A stretch of 64,000 nt of DNA from Escherichia sp. E1V33 (GTDB taxonomy: Bacteria; Pseudomonadota; Gammaproteobacteria; Enterobacterales; Enterobacteriaceae), in NCBI RefSeq assembly GCF_004211955.1, contig NZ_RHJI01000003.1, positions 1-64,000 of the forward strand. The letters run 5' to 3'. The notes below the pieces were generated by a model. The model did not search any database and was not told the DNA's origin. It saw nothing but the letters and a program-made list of their open reading frames with translations. Position numbers and translations under genes: made by a program. Of this stretch, positions 49,891 to 60,800 are shown one piece after another. The stretch's first letter is position 1, and the number at the start of each line of letters is the position of its first letter.

Positions 49891-52800
49891 ATGGCGCTGG
49901 TCGGTATTAATAACGAAAACGAATTTTACTCTAACCACTATTTGGGTGAGGTTTTCACCAGTGATATCCGCGATGTGCTGGAACCCTGGATAGCCCAGGA
50001 AAATGCAGCGCGTGAAGCGGAGCGTGCCGCTCGTGAACAGGGCAAAGACGTGGAGCCGGGATACCGCGCTCCGTGGAACCAGTTTAACAGTCTGGCGACT
50101 GAGTTTTTCCGCAAACTTGCCGAGCACGAAAAACAGCGTCAGATCCCGCAGCGTCTGGCCGATCAACGTAATCGCTGGCAGCCATTGTTAAAGGAGCTGG
50201 GCTACGAAATTACGCCACAGATCCAAATGCTGGATGACGATACACCGCTGCCGGTACTGGCGCGTTACAACAGCACTGACGGTAGCCCGTGGCTGTGGAT
50301 TGTTGAAGCACACGATCAGGAAGAAGGAACGCTGGATCCGCTGGCGCTCTCCTTACTGACCGCGCAATTCCCGGCGGATACCGACAAACATAAGCGCGAC
50401 AGCCTGCGCAAAAAAGCCAATGGTGAATATCGCAGCTGGCAGGATCTGCTCTCTACGGCGGTCTTCACCCAAAATGAACCGCCGCGTTTTGTGCTGCTGC
50501 TCGGTAACCGTCAGCTCTTGTTGTTGGACCGTACCAAATGGGCGCAAAACCGTCTGCTACGTTTTGATTTTGAAGAGATTTTAAGCCGTCGTGAAACGGA
50601 TACGCTGAAAGCGACTGCGGTGTTGTTACATAAAGATTCTCTGCTGCCGGGCAGTGGGGCACCTTATCTTGACTCGCTGGATGACAATTCGCACAAACAT
50701 GCGTTTGGTGTTTCGGAAGATCTGAAATATGCCCTGCGCGAAAGCATTGAGTTGCTGGGCAACGAAGCGATGCATTATCTGATCGACCGTGGCCTGGCAA
50801 ACTATACCGGTAACCGTGCGGTGGACCCGGATGAACTGAGCCGCGAATGTCTGCGTTACATGTACCGCCTGCTGTTCCTGTTCTACATTGAAGCGCGCCC
50901 GGAGCTGGGTTATGCGCCAATGACCGCCAAAACCTATCTGCAAGGTTACAGCCTGGAAACGTTGCGCGATCTGGAGATGATCCCGCTGACCAGCGAAGAA
51001 GATCGCAACGGGCGCTACTTCCACGACAGCCTGAATATGCTGTTTAAACTGGTGCGCGAAGGCTACAACGGCGGCGTGAAAATGCAGAGTGACCTGGAGA
51101 GCGGCGACCGGATCACCATCCATAGTCATCAGTTCAGCGTCCCGCGTCTTGAAAGTCATCTGTTCGATGCCAACAACACGCGCATTCTTAACCGCGTGGT
51201 ATTCCGTAACGAAACCCTGCAACAGATTATCCAGGCGATGTCGTTAAGCCGCCCGGGCAAAGGGCGCTTTAACCGCCGCGGACGTATTTCTTATCGCCAG
51301 TTGGGTATCAACCAGTTGGGGGCGGTGTATGAGGCGCTGCTCTCCTATCGCGGATTCTTCGCCAGCGAAGATCTCTACGAGGTGAAGAAAGCCGGGGAAG
51401 AGTTTAACGAGCTGGAGACGGGTTACTTCGTCAGTAAGGATGAGATTGGCAAATACCACGAAGACGAGAAGGTCTACGAGAAAGACGGCAGTCTGCGCAT
51501 TCACCGCAAAGGCAGTTTTATCTACCGTATGGCCGGGCGCGACCGTGAGAAATCTGCCTCTTATTACACCCCGGAAGTGCTGACCCGCTCACTGGTTAAA
51601 TATGCCCTGAAAGAACTGTTTAAGGAGCAGATTGATCCCATTAGCGATCCGCACGCCAAAGCTGATGCCATTTTAAACCTCACCGTTTGCGAACCGGCGA
51701 TGGGCAGCGCGGCGTTCCTTAACGAAGCCATCAACCAGCTGGCAGAAGCGTATCTGTTCCACAAGCAGCAGGCGGAAGGTCGCCGTATTCCGCAGGATCG
51801 TTATACCCAGGAGTTACAGCGGGTGAAAATGTACATTGCCGACAACAACGTTTTCGGCGTGGACTTAAACCCGGTGGCGGTGGAACTGGCGGAAGTGTCG
51901 CTGTGGTTGAACGCCATCAGTGGCGATGCCTTTGTACCGTGGTTTGGTTACCAGCTGCACTGCGGTAACTCACTGGTGGGCGCGCGCCGTCAGGTGTTCA
52001 ACAAGAGTGAACTGACCTACAAAAAAGCCAAAGATCCGAGCTGGCTTAACAGCGAGCCGGTCGAACTGGCGATGAACACGCCGCGTGAAGAGACGCAGAT
52101 TTTCCACTTCCTGCTGCCCGACGGCGGTATGGCTAACTACAGCGATAAAACTGTTAAGCAGCGTTATCCGGATGACTTCAAAGCCCTGGACAGCTGGCGC
52201 AAAGAGTTTATTAAAAGCTTTGCCGGGCATGAGATTGCTGATGTGCAGCGTATCAGCGAAAAGGTGGAAGCACTGTGGAACACCTATCGCCAGCAACTTA
52301 AAGCAGAACGTCTGAAAACCGCCGACAGCTACCCGGTGTGGCCGGCAGAAAACAGCGAGCAGACGCGTTCTTCGCTGAGCAGTAAAGATGAAACCTTTAG
52401 CGGTCGTCTTGAAGATAACAGCGCCTACCAGAAGCTGCGTTGGGTAATGGACTACTGGTGCGCGCTGTGGTTCTGGCCGATCGACAAAGCCGATGAGCTA
52501 CCGGATCGCGGCACCTGGTTGTTTGAGATTGAAACCCTGCTCGACGGGATTGTAATCACGGAAAAAGTCACTGAAGTTGCGGAGCACACCACCGGCGATC
52601 TGTTTGCCGAAGAAGGCCTGCTGCGAGAAGAGTCTTCGCTGTTTTCTGTTGCTGGTCGTCTGAAAACCGAGGTGTTGTTCCGTCATTTGCCGCGTCTGGC
52701 GATTGTCGATGCCCTGAGAAAGCAGCACCGTTTCTTCCACTGGGATCTGGAGTTCTGCGACCTGTTTGCCGAGCGCGGCGGTTTTGACCTGATGCTCGGA

Positions 52801-54801
52801 AACCCGCCGTGGCTGAAAGTGGAATGGCAGGAAGCGGGCGTGCTGGGTGATTATGAGCCGGAATTTGTGCTGCGTAAGCTGAGCGCCTCGAAGCTGGCAA
52901 CGTTGCGTGTTGATACCTTTAACCAGATCCCGGCACTGGAAGCGGCCTGGCGCAGCGAGTATGAAGGCTGTGAAGGGATGCAAAACTTCCTCAATGCGCA
53001 GCAGAACTACCCGGTACTGCGTGGGGTACAGACCAACTTGTATAAATGCTTCCTGCCGCAGGCCTGGCGCTTAGGAGCAGAGAAAGGTGTGGCAGGTTTC
53101 CTGCACCCGGAAGGGATTTATGATGACCCGAAAGGCGGGCAATTACGTGCGGCGGTATATCCGAGGCTGAGGGCGCATTTTCAGTTTCAGAATCAGCATA
53201 TGCTTTTCCCTATTGGTCACAGGGTTAAATTCAGCATTAATATTTATACGGCTTCACCGAATCAATCTGTCGGCTTTATCAATATTGCAAACCTTTTCTC
53301 AGCCAAAACGATCGAGCTTTGTCTTGCGCATGATGGTTCCGGTGAAGTTGGTGGCATTAAAGATGACGAAACAGGTTCCTGGAATGAAGCGGGGCATCAA
53401 AGCCGTATTTTGACCGTTGGAATGGAACGGCTTGCACTATTTGCCACTCTTTATGATGAAGAGGGAACGCCGGCTCTTGAAGCTCGACTCCCAGTGCTTC
53501 ATGCTGAACCTCTTGTTTCTGTACTTGAAAAATTCGCTAAGCAACCTAAACGGCTGGGGGATTTGCAGGGGGAATATTTCTCCACCGTCATGTTTGATGA
53601 AACATATGCTCAAGCTGACGGAACAACTAAACGGCATACCCAATTCCCGGAAGACGCATCCCAATGGATTCTGTCTGGTCCGCACTTCTATGTTGGAACA
53701 CCGCTTTATAAGACGCCGAGAGAAATTTGCACAGAGAAAGGACATTATGATTGTCTGGACTTGCTAACTCTGCCCGACGACTATTTGCCGCGCACTAACT
53801 ATATTCCGGCATGTGATGCACAGGAGTATGCAAAGCGCACCCCACGGGTTTCGTGGAAAGAGCAGGATGAAGACGAGCCGAGGAAGGTGACGGACTATTA
53901 TCGTTTTGTTGCTCGCTCAATGCTCAGTCAATCGGGTGAACGAACCTTGATTCCTGCTATATTCCCGGCCGGTGTTGCCCATATCGATCCATGTTTCAGC
54001 ATCGCATTTAATGAAGTAGAAACTTTATTATCTTTTACTGGTCAATCAATGTCGATTTGCCACGACTTTTTGATAAAAAGCACAGGAAACCCTCGTTTCA
54101 GGGAAAATTTGGCAAGATATTTACCTATTGTTGAAAAATATAAAACCAAAATTCAAATACGAGCACTCTGTTTGGTTTCACTCACTAATAATTACAAGCA
54201 GCTGTGGGATAGTGTTGATTTACAACTGGCAATGCACCAACGCTGGAGCCGTAACCTCCCACAATTACCTCAAGATTTCTTCGCCAAACTGACCCCAGAG
54301 TGGCAGCGTAACTGCGCCTTACGCTCTGACTACAGTCGCCGTCAGGCGCTGGTGGAAATCGACGTACTGGTGGCGCAGGCGCTAGGGTTAACCCTCGAAG
54401 AACTGCTTACCATTTATCGCGTTCAGTTCCCGGTGATGCGCCAGTACGAAGCGGATACCTGGTACGATCAAAACGGTCGCATTATCTTTACCCCAAGCAA
54501 AGGGCTGGTGGGCGTCGGTCTGCCGCGTACCGCGCGTAAAGCTGACCTGAAAAACGGCTTTGTCTTTAACGTCGACAGCCCGGAGTGGACCGGCGGTGAC
54601 TGCACCGATCAAGCCATCGGTTGGGATGATGTCAAACATCTGCAAACCGGTACCGTCAGCGTCACCTTTGATGACTATACCCGCAGCGACGAAGGCGAGC
54701 GCCGTACCGTCACCTGGCAGGCACCGTTTATCAAGCCAGATCGCGAAGATGACTACAAAGTGGCCTGGGCGTTCTTTGCACAAGATAAGGAGAGCGCCTG
54801 A
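49891..54801 (+). CDS. giant N6-adenine methylase/BREX-DISARM-like, mosaic TRD
   Basis: 1636 residues. N-terminal part (1-560) is helical with a restriction-like flavour (FNSLATEFFRKLAEHEK; DNTSHKHAFGVSEDLKYALRESIELL region). SAM motif I is CEPAMGSAAFLNEA at about residue 600; FGVDLNPVAVELAEVSLWL follows; and the catalytic motif is LMLGNPPWLKVEW, about 968-980 (NPPW). This is the Eco57I/PglX/DrmMI-like architecture of defence methylases: methylation marks self DNA while helicases act on unmarked DNA. Residues about 1090-1460 (53160-54280) are AT-rich against GC-rich flanks, the position of the target-recognition domain, so this may have been exchanged. GGAGG precedes the ATG and it overlaps the next gene by one base. 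Confidence 0.85.
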   Translation: MALVGINNENEFYSNHYLGEVFTSDIRDVLEPWIAQENAAREAERAAREQGKDVEPGYRAPWNQFNSLATEFFRKLAEHEKQRQIPQRLADQRNRWQPLLKELGYEITPQIQMLDDDTPLPVLARYNSTDGSPWLWIVEAHDQEEGTLDPLALSLLTAQFPADTDKHKRDSLRKKANGEYRSWQDLLSTAVFTQNEPPRFVLLLGNRQLLLLDRTKWAQNRLLRFDFEEILSRRETDTLKATAVLLHKDSLLPGSGAPYLDSLDDNSHKHAFGVSEDLKYALRESIELLGNEAMHYLIDRGLANYTGNRAVDPDELSRECLRYMYRLLFLFYIEARPELGYAPMTAKTYLQGYSLETLRDLEMIPLTSEEDRNGRYFHDSLNMLFKLVREGYNGGVKMQSDLESGDRITIHSHQFSVPRLESHLFDANNTRILNRVVFRNETLQQIIQAMSLSRPGKGRFNRRGRISYRQLGINQLGAVYEALLSYRGFFASEDLYEVKKAGEEFNELETGYFVSKDEIGKYHEDEKVYEKDGSLRIHRKGSFIYRMAGRDREKSASYYTPEVLTRSLVKYALKELFKEQIDPISDPHAKADAILNLTVCEPAMGSAAFLNEAINQLAEAYLFHKQQAEGRRIPQDRYTQELQRVKMYIADNNVFGVDLNPVAVELAEVSLWLNAISGDAFVPWFGYQLHCGNSLVGARRQVFNKSELTYKKAKDPSWLNSEPVELAMNTPREETQIFHFLLPDGGMANYSDKTVKQRYPDDFKALDSWRKEFIKSFAGHEIADVQRISEKVEALWNTYRQQLKAERLKTADSYPVWPAENSEQTRSSLSSKDETFSGRLEDNSAYQKLRWVMDYWCALWFWPIDKADELPDRGTWLFEIETLLDGIVITEKVTEVAEHTTGDLFAEEGLLREESSLFSVAGRLKTEVLFRHLPRLAIVDALRKQHRFFHWDLEFCDLFAERGGFDLMLGNPPWLKVEWQEAGVLGDYEPEFVLRKLSASKLATLRVDTFNQIPALEAAWRSEYEGCEGMQNFLNAQQNYPVLRGVQTNLYKCFLPQAWRLGAEKGVAGFLHPEGIYDDPKGGQLRAAVYPRLRAHFQFQNQHMLFPIGHRVKFSINIYTASPNQSVGFINIANLFSAKTIELCLAHDGSGEVGGIKDDETGSWNEAGHQSRILTVGMERLALFATLYDEEGTPALEARLPVLHAEPLVSVLEKFAKQPKRLGDLQGEYFSTVMFDETYAQADGTTKRHTQFPEDASQWILSGPHFYVGTPLYKTPREICTEKGHYDCLDLLTLPDDYLPRTNYIPACDAQEYAKRTPRVSWKEQDEDEPRKVTDYYRFVARSMLSQSGERTLIPAIFPAGVAHIDPCFSIAFNEVETLLSFTGQSMSICHDFLIKSTGNPRFRENLARYLPIVEKYKTKIQIRALCLVSLTNNYKQLWDSVDLQLAMHQRWSRNLPQLPQDFFAKLTPEWQRNCALRSDYSRRQALVEIDVLVAQALGLTLEELLTIYRVQFPVMRQYEADTWYDQNGRIIFTPSKGLVGVGLPRTARKADLKNGFVFNVDSPEWTGGDCTDQAIGWDDVKHLQTGTVSVTFDDYTRSDEGERRTVTWQAPFIKPDREDDYKVAWAFFAQDKESA

Positions 54802-57800
54802 TGTTGCCGTCCGTTGTCAGTCGGCAGGTCGCCGACAGCGTTGCCGCCTTTTTACGGGCGGCGTTCCCGCTAAACAGCCCGCTGTTTAACGGTGAGAATA
54901 ACGATAATGTCTCAATGCTGGAGCAATTTCTGGCCCAGCCCGAAACGCTGCTGAAAGGACCATACCTTTCCGCCCAGTTGCCGTTTCGTAAAAGTGACTT
55001 ACCGCTGAATTTTTTCCCTAATCTGACGCTGCCGTTCCCGCCGCACGCGCATCAGGCCCGGGCATTTCAGCGTCTAGGAAGCGACGCGCCACAGCCGACA
55101 CTGGTCGCTACCGGTACCGGCTCCGGTAAAACAGAATGCTTTATGTTCCCGCTGCTCAACCACTGCGCGGGCGCGTCACAAGCCGGGGTTAAAGCGATTA
55201 TCATCTACCCGATGAACGCCCTGGCAACCGATCAGGCCAGCCGTTTCGCCAAAACCATCGCCAGCGATCCACAACTGCATGGCAAGGTGACCGTCGGATT
55301 GTTTGTCGGCGACAGCGAAATCGAACCCAGCAAAAAAATGTCAGCAGAAAAGGTCATTACCTGCAAGCACACGCTGCGCGAAAGCCCGCCGGACATCCTG
55401 TTGACCAACTACAAAATGCTCGACTACCTGCTGATGCGCCCAGGCGATCAGCCGCTCTGGCGTTACAACCAGCCCGGTTCATTGCGTTACCTGGTCGTGG
55501 ATGAATTGCATACGTTTGATGGCGCGCAAGGGTCGGATCTGGCCTGTCTGGTGCGACGTCTGAAGCATCACATAGGTGTAGATAACCAACGATTCGCCTG
55601 CGTCGGGACATCAGCTACCGTCGGCGACGAGCTGGGGCAACTGCTCGATTACGCAAAAACAATCTTTGACCAGCCGTTTACCGATGACGCCGTTATTCGC
55701 GAAGATCGCTACACGGCAGCGGAGTACTTGCAGGATTACACCATTGCGTACAGTCAGTATCCGGGGCCGGAGGTCGCTTCGGCCCTGGACCCGCAGAGTT
55801 ACGCTACCCCGGTAGCGTATCTTAACGGGCAAATCCCTTTGTGGTTCCCCGACAGCGACTTGCAACTCCCGGACGATCTGGAGAGCGACGACGGGCGTGA
55901 AAAGCGTATTGCGCTGGGGTCACTGTTACGCCGCCACAGCGTGATGCATGTCTTACTCCATGATCTGCAAGGCGGGATCCTCTCTGAACGAGAGTGTCTG
56001 GAAAATCTCCAGGTCATGCTGGCAGAAAGCGCCGACCATGCCCGACGCGTGCTGCAAAGCATTCTGGCACTGATCGCGCAGGCACGTCTCGAAGTACCGG
56101 AAACGGAACACGATCGGCAAAAACGTCTCCAGGCGAAGAAAGCGCGTCCGGTGCTGCCGTTTGTGCAACTGCGCTCCCAGTTGTGGCTTCGTGAGATGCG
56201 TCGTCTGGTCGCCAGCGTGGCGAAAACGCCCCGACTGGTGTTTGCCGATGATGTGGCGGTGGAAGATCGCGAACACTATTTGCCGGTTATCCACTGCCGT
56301 GACTGCCACGCAACTGGCTGGGCCAGCCTGCGTCATGGGCAAAGCGTTCAGCTGGAAACAGACCTCGACGGCATTTATCGCCAGTTCTTTGAAAAAGGAC
56401 GCTCCATCGTCCTTGCTTTCCCGGATAACAACGAAAAAGCGGTCAGTGGCGCACACCAGAAACTGTGTCCTACCTGTCTGAAACTGAACCGACAGTCCAG
56501 CGTCCAGTGTGGACATTGCGGTCATACGGAACTGTTGCAGGTACTGATCCCGGATATGCTCAAAGAGCGTAAGGACGAGCTGGAGTTTGCTAATGAATGC
56601 CCGTACTGCAACAGCAAACAGGGGATTTCGATCCTGGGGTCACGGGCTGCCAGTTTGTCGGCGGTGATGATTCACCAGCTTTATGGCAGCCAGTTCAACG
56701 AACATAAAAAGCTGATTACGTTTTCTGACTCGGTACAAGACGCCGCGCATCGTGCCAGCTTCTTTACTGCCCGTACCTGGCCGCTGATGATTCGTGGGCA
56801 AATCGCCAGTGTTCTTGGCGAAAAAGAGACATTACCGCTGGATGCGTTCGCGGCGCGTGTTTGCCAACAAACGCGTGAACGTTCACCGGACGATGCTCAT
56901 TTTGCAGCGAACTTCATCGCACCAAATATGCAGTGGCTGAATGATTATCAGACACTGAAAAATGAAGGCAAACTGGCGGAGAACTCCGATCTGCCGGAGC
57001 TAGTTTCCCTGCGCCTCGACTGGGAGGTGTACAGCGAATTTACCCTGCGCGCGCGTATCGGACGTACGCTGGAAGCCACCGGTTATGCCGTTGCCGGAGT
57101 GGATAAAGAACGCTTTAATCCGGCAGTTACCGCCCTGCATCAACAGCTTTGTGAAGAGCTGGGTGATGAGATGTCCGGTGTGAGCGTCGAGCAGGTAGCG
57201 CACCTGGCGCTGGGGGTTATCTGGTATCAACGCCAGGCCGGGGCTGTTATGCATCCGGCGTTCGAAAGTTATCGCCGTGATAGCACGACCTTTATGATGA
57301 CGCAAAAAGAGCGTACCTCGCGCTATATGCCTTCTATCGGTCCGAAAACGCGTAAACCGGCTTATGCGTCGTTTGAAAAAATTAATGGTTTCCATCGCCT
57401 GATTGGCGCGAAGTCTAACCCCAGTTGGTATCAGCATTGGATCAATCGCACGCTGAGTAACGGCAATAATCTGTTTATCAGTAGCGTTGCGGAAACAGTG
57501 TTACGACGCCTGTTTACGGCGTTGAAAATAGCCGGAGTAGTAAAAGATTTTGACACCAAAGGGCGTGAAGCCTGGGGACTGGTGCCTTCGGCGCTGGTGG
57601 TGAGCCGTGACGTCGTTCAGCTTAATTGTTCATGTTGCCGTGAGGTTGTCCGGGCTCCGGCCGATCAAGGCTGGCAGTGGCGTAATGCGCCTTGTCTCTC
57701 TTTACGTTGTGAAGGTCGTTACCAGGAAGTCGACAATACGGCGACCTGGCGTTGGGAGAACATGGACATCGCGCGCGTACAGGGCGCAGAACACACGGGG

Positions 57801-60800
57801 CTGCTTAGCCGTGAAGATCGCGAAGCCACCGAAAAATCGTTCTACCGCGGCAACCAACCGTGGAATATCAACCTGTTGTCGGCAACACCGACGCTGGAGA
57901 TGGGTATTGACGTTGGCGATCTTTCCACCGTTTTACTCTGTTCTGTCCCACCTGCTCAGGCCAACTACTTGCAGCGTATTGGTCGCGCCGGTCGTAAAGA
58001 TGGTAACGCGTTAAACATTACCGTGGCAGAAGGGAACCCGCACGATCAGTTTTTCTTTGAAGAACCGCTGGAGATGATGCAGGGCCAGGTGCAGGCTCCT
58101 GGCGTCTTCCTCAATGCAACGGCTATTCTCGAACGCCAGCTGGCAGCTTTTTGTATGGATAACTGGGTGAAAACCGGTGTACCAGAATCCGCTATCTGTA
58201 AAAACGTCAAACAGATGCTGGATGAGCTGGAGTTCGGGCGTAAATCGGGTTTTCCGTATAACTTACTGCGATATATCGAACAGCATCATGCGGAGATTGC
58301 TGCACAATTTACGGCGATCTTCCCCGATCTTGCCGCAGAAACTCGCCAACAGCTGTTGTCTTATCTTCAGGGCGCGCCAGGGCAACGTTCGCTGGTGCAG
58401 CGTATCGAAGAAGCGTTAAAACTGCTGGTGGAAGATCGCAAATCTTTGCGCTCACGCATCGATAAACTCAAGCGCAGCATCGATAAACTGGAGAACGCGC
58501 CGCGCGATCAAAACTTTGACAGCGATATGCGCGAACTGACTTCAGAACGGCAGGCGCTGATGGCGCTGGTCAATCAAATCAACAATAAGCAAACGCTGAA
58601 TTTCCTCACGGATGAAGGTCTGCTGCCTAACTACGCCTTCCCGGAAGCCGGTATTACGTTACGTTCTGTGCTCTGGCGGCGTAAAGAAGGCGGGGAAGCG
58701 CGTGAATATCAAAACACCACTTTCGAATATGAACGCCCGGCATCAACGGCGCTGGCTGAGCTGGCTCCGCTGAATAATTTCTATGCCGGTGGGCATAAAG
58801 TTGAAATTGAGCAGATAGACCTGAAGGTCTCTGAGCCGGAGAACTGGCGTATCTGTAGCCACTGTAACTACAGCGAAAATATCGACCAGACGGGCGACCA
58901 GCATAAATATTGCCCGAAATGTGGCACACCGGGGTGGGCCGATGCCGGACAAAAAACCACGCTGCTGAAACTTCGCCAGGTTTATGCCCGCGCCAGCGCA
59001 CGTGATAGCCAGATCAGCGACGATAGCGACAGCCGTGAACCTGCTTTCTTCCAGCGTCAGCTATTGGTTAGTTTCGAAAAAGAAGATGTATCGGCGGCAT
59101 ACGCGATTGAGGAAGGCGAAGTTCCGTTTGGTTTTGAATTTTTAAGCAAAGTCACCCTGCGGGATATCAACTTCGGCAAAATGGCGGATGATGCCAATGA
59201 GTTGATGATTGCCGGAGAAGCGAAGAAGCGAACCGGGTTTAAAGTTTGCCTCGGGTGCGGCATGGTGCAGCGTCCTCGCGATCATGAACCACGTCATGAT
59301 TTGAGCTGCAAATATCGCACGGAACCGGAAAAGGCGAAGTTCGAAGATTATCTCTATCTCTATCGCCAGCTGGAGTCAGAAGCGTTGCGTATTCTGCTCC
59401 CGGTAAGCAGTTACAGTAATGACCGTGTCGTGGAGGCTTCTCTTGGGGCGGCGATCCAGCTCGGCCTTAAACATTACTTCAAGGGGAATGTCGATCACCT
59501 GAAAGGCGTTGTGTACCGCGAGCCGGAAAATGAAGGCGAATCCTGGAGGCAGTATCTGGTGATTTACGATACCGTCCCGGGGGGAACTGGTTCTCTTAAA
59601 GAGCTGATGCGCACTCCCGACAATTTGCTGAAATTACTTGAACTGGCCTATCAGGCAATAGTGGAATGCAGTTGCAACAATGATACGCATAAAGATGGTT
59701 GTTATCGTTGCGTTTACGCTTACCGTGACCGTGGGCGCATGAAGTATGTCTCCCGCGATCAGGCGCGTCTCTTGCTGGCGAAAATTTTGCAGGCAAGAGA
59801 TTCGATACGGGTAATTGATTCCATCAAAAACATTTCCCTCGAAGCCATGATGGGCAGTGAGCTGGAAAAACGGTTTATTAGCTGCCTGCAAGAAAATAAA
59901 AACCTGATTGTCAGTCGCAGTTACGCGCATCAGGGCGCTGGGTGGATTATTAACACCCGCAGCGAACCGATGATGAGCTGGCATCTTAAAGCTCAGGTGG
60001 ATTTAGGCGCTAAAGAGGCGGTGGGGATCCCTTGTCGCCCGGATTACGTGCTATATCCGCTTATGCAGTCTGATGTCATTAAACCGGTGGCTATTTTCCT
60101 TGATGGCTTTGCGTTCCACAAAAATAGCGTCGCAGAGGATGTGCAAAAACGCCAGGCGATTCGGGATAGCGGTAATTTCTGGGTGTGGACAGTCACGTGG
60201 GCCGATCTCAAAGAGCCTGGGCTTAAACATGTTCAGGATGTCCTGGGACTTGGGCATAACCCGGATATGAAACAGCCTAAGTTTTATAACCTGTTTCACG
60301 ATACCAACTTTGCGGCCCTTGAAGCGTCGTTCCGGGAACGCAACAGTTTTGCACTGCTGCTGGATTATCTCGCCGATCCGGGCGGAAGAACGCAGTTATG
60401 GCAGAGAATGGCTGCTGCACATGCCTGGGTGTGGTTGGATGTGAAGAAGTCACAGGACGCGGGAACGAAACAAAAGTATGCCTATGAAATGCAGGAAAAC
60501 GCGCCAGCCTGGCGGCTAGCAGAGCTTTTGCCAGACGAACCGTTTGTCTTTGGTGGTTTACTCGATAGCTGTAACTCATCGCAGCAATTTATTGAGCTGG
60601 CTTCGGTGTTACCACAACAAGCCATTAAACCGACGACCAGCGTCGCACAAATGCGCAGCTGGCTGCGTTTGCATATCTGTTTTGACGATCGCTATACGCA
60701 GGATGACGGTTATGAAGCGGGACTCAATGGCTTCTGGCGACTGGTAAACCTGTTACAGTTCCTGCCGGATATGACCTTTACCAGCCGTAAAGCCGTGCAT

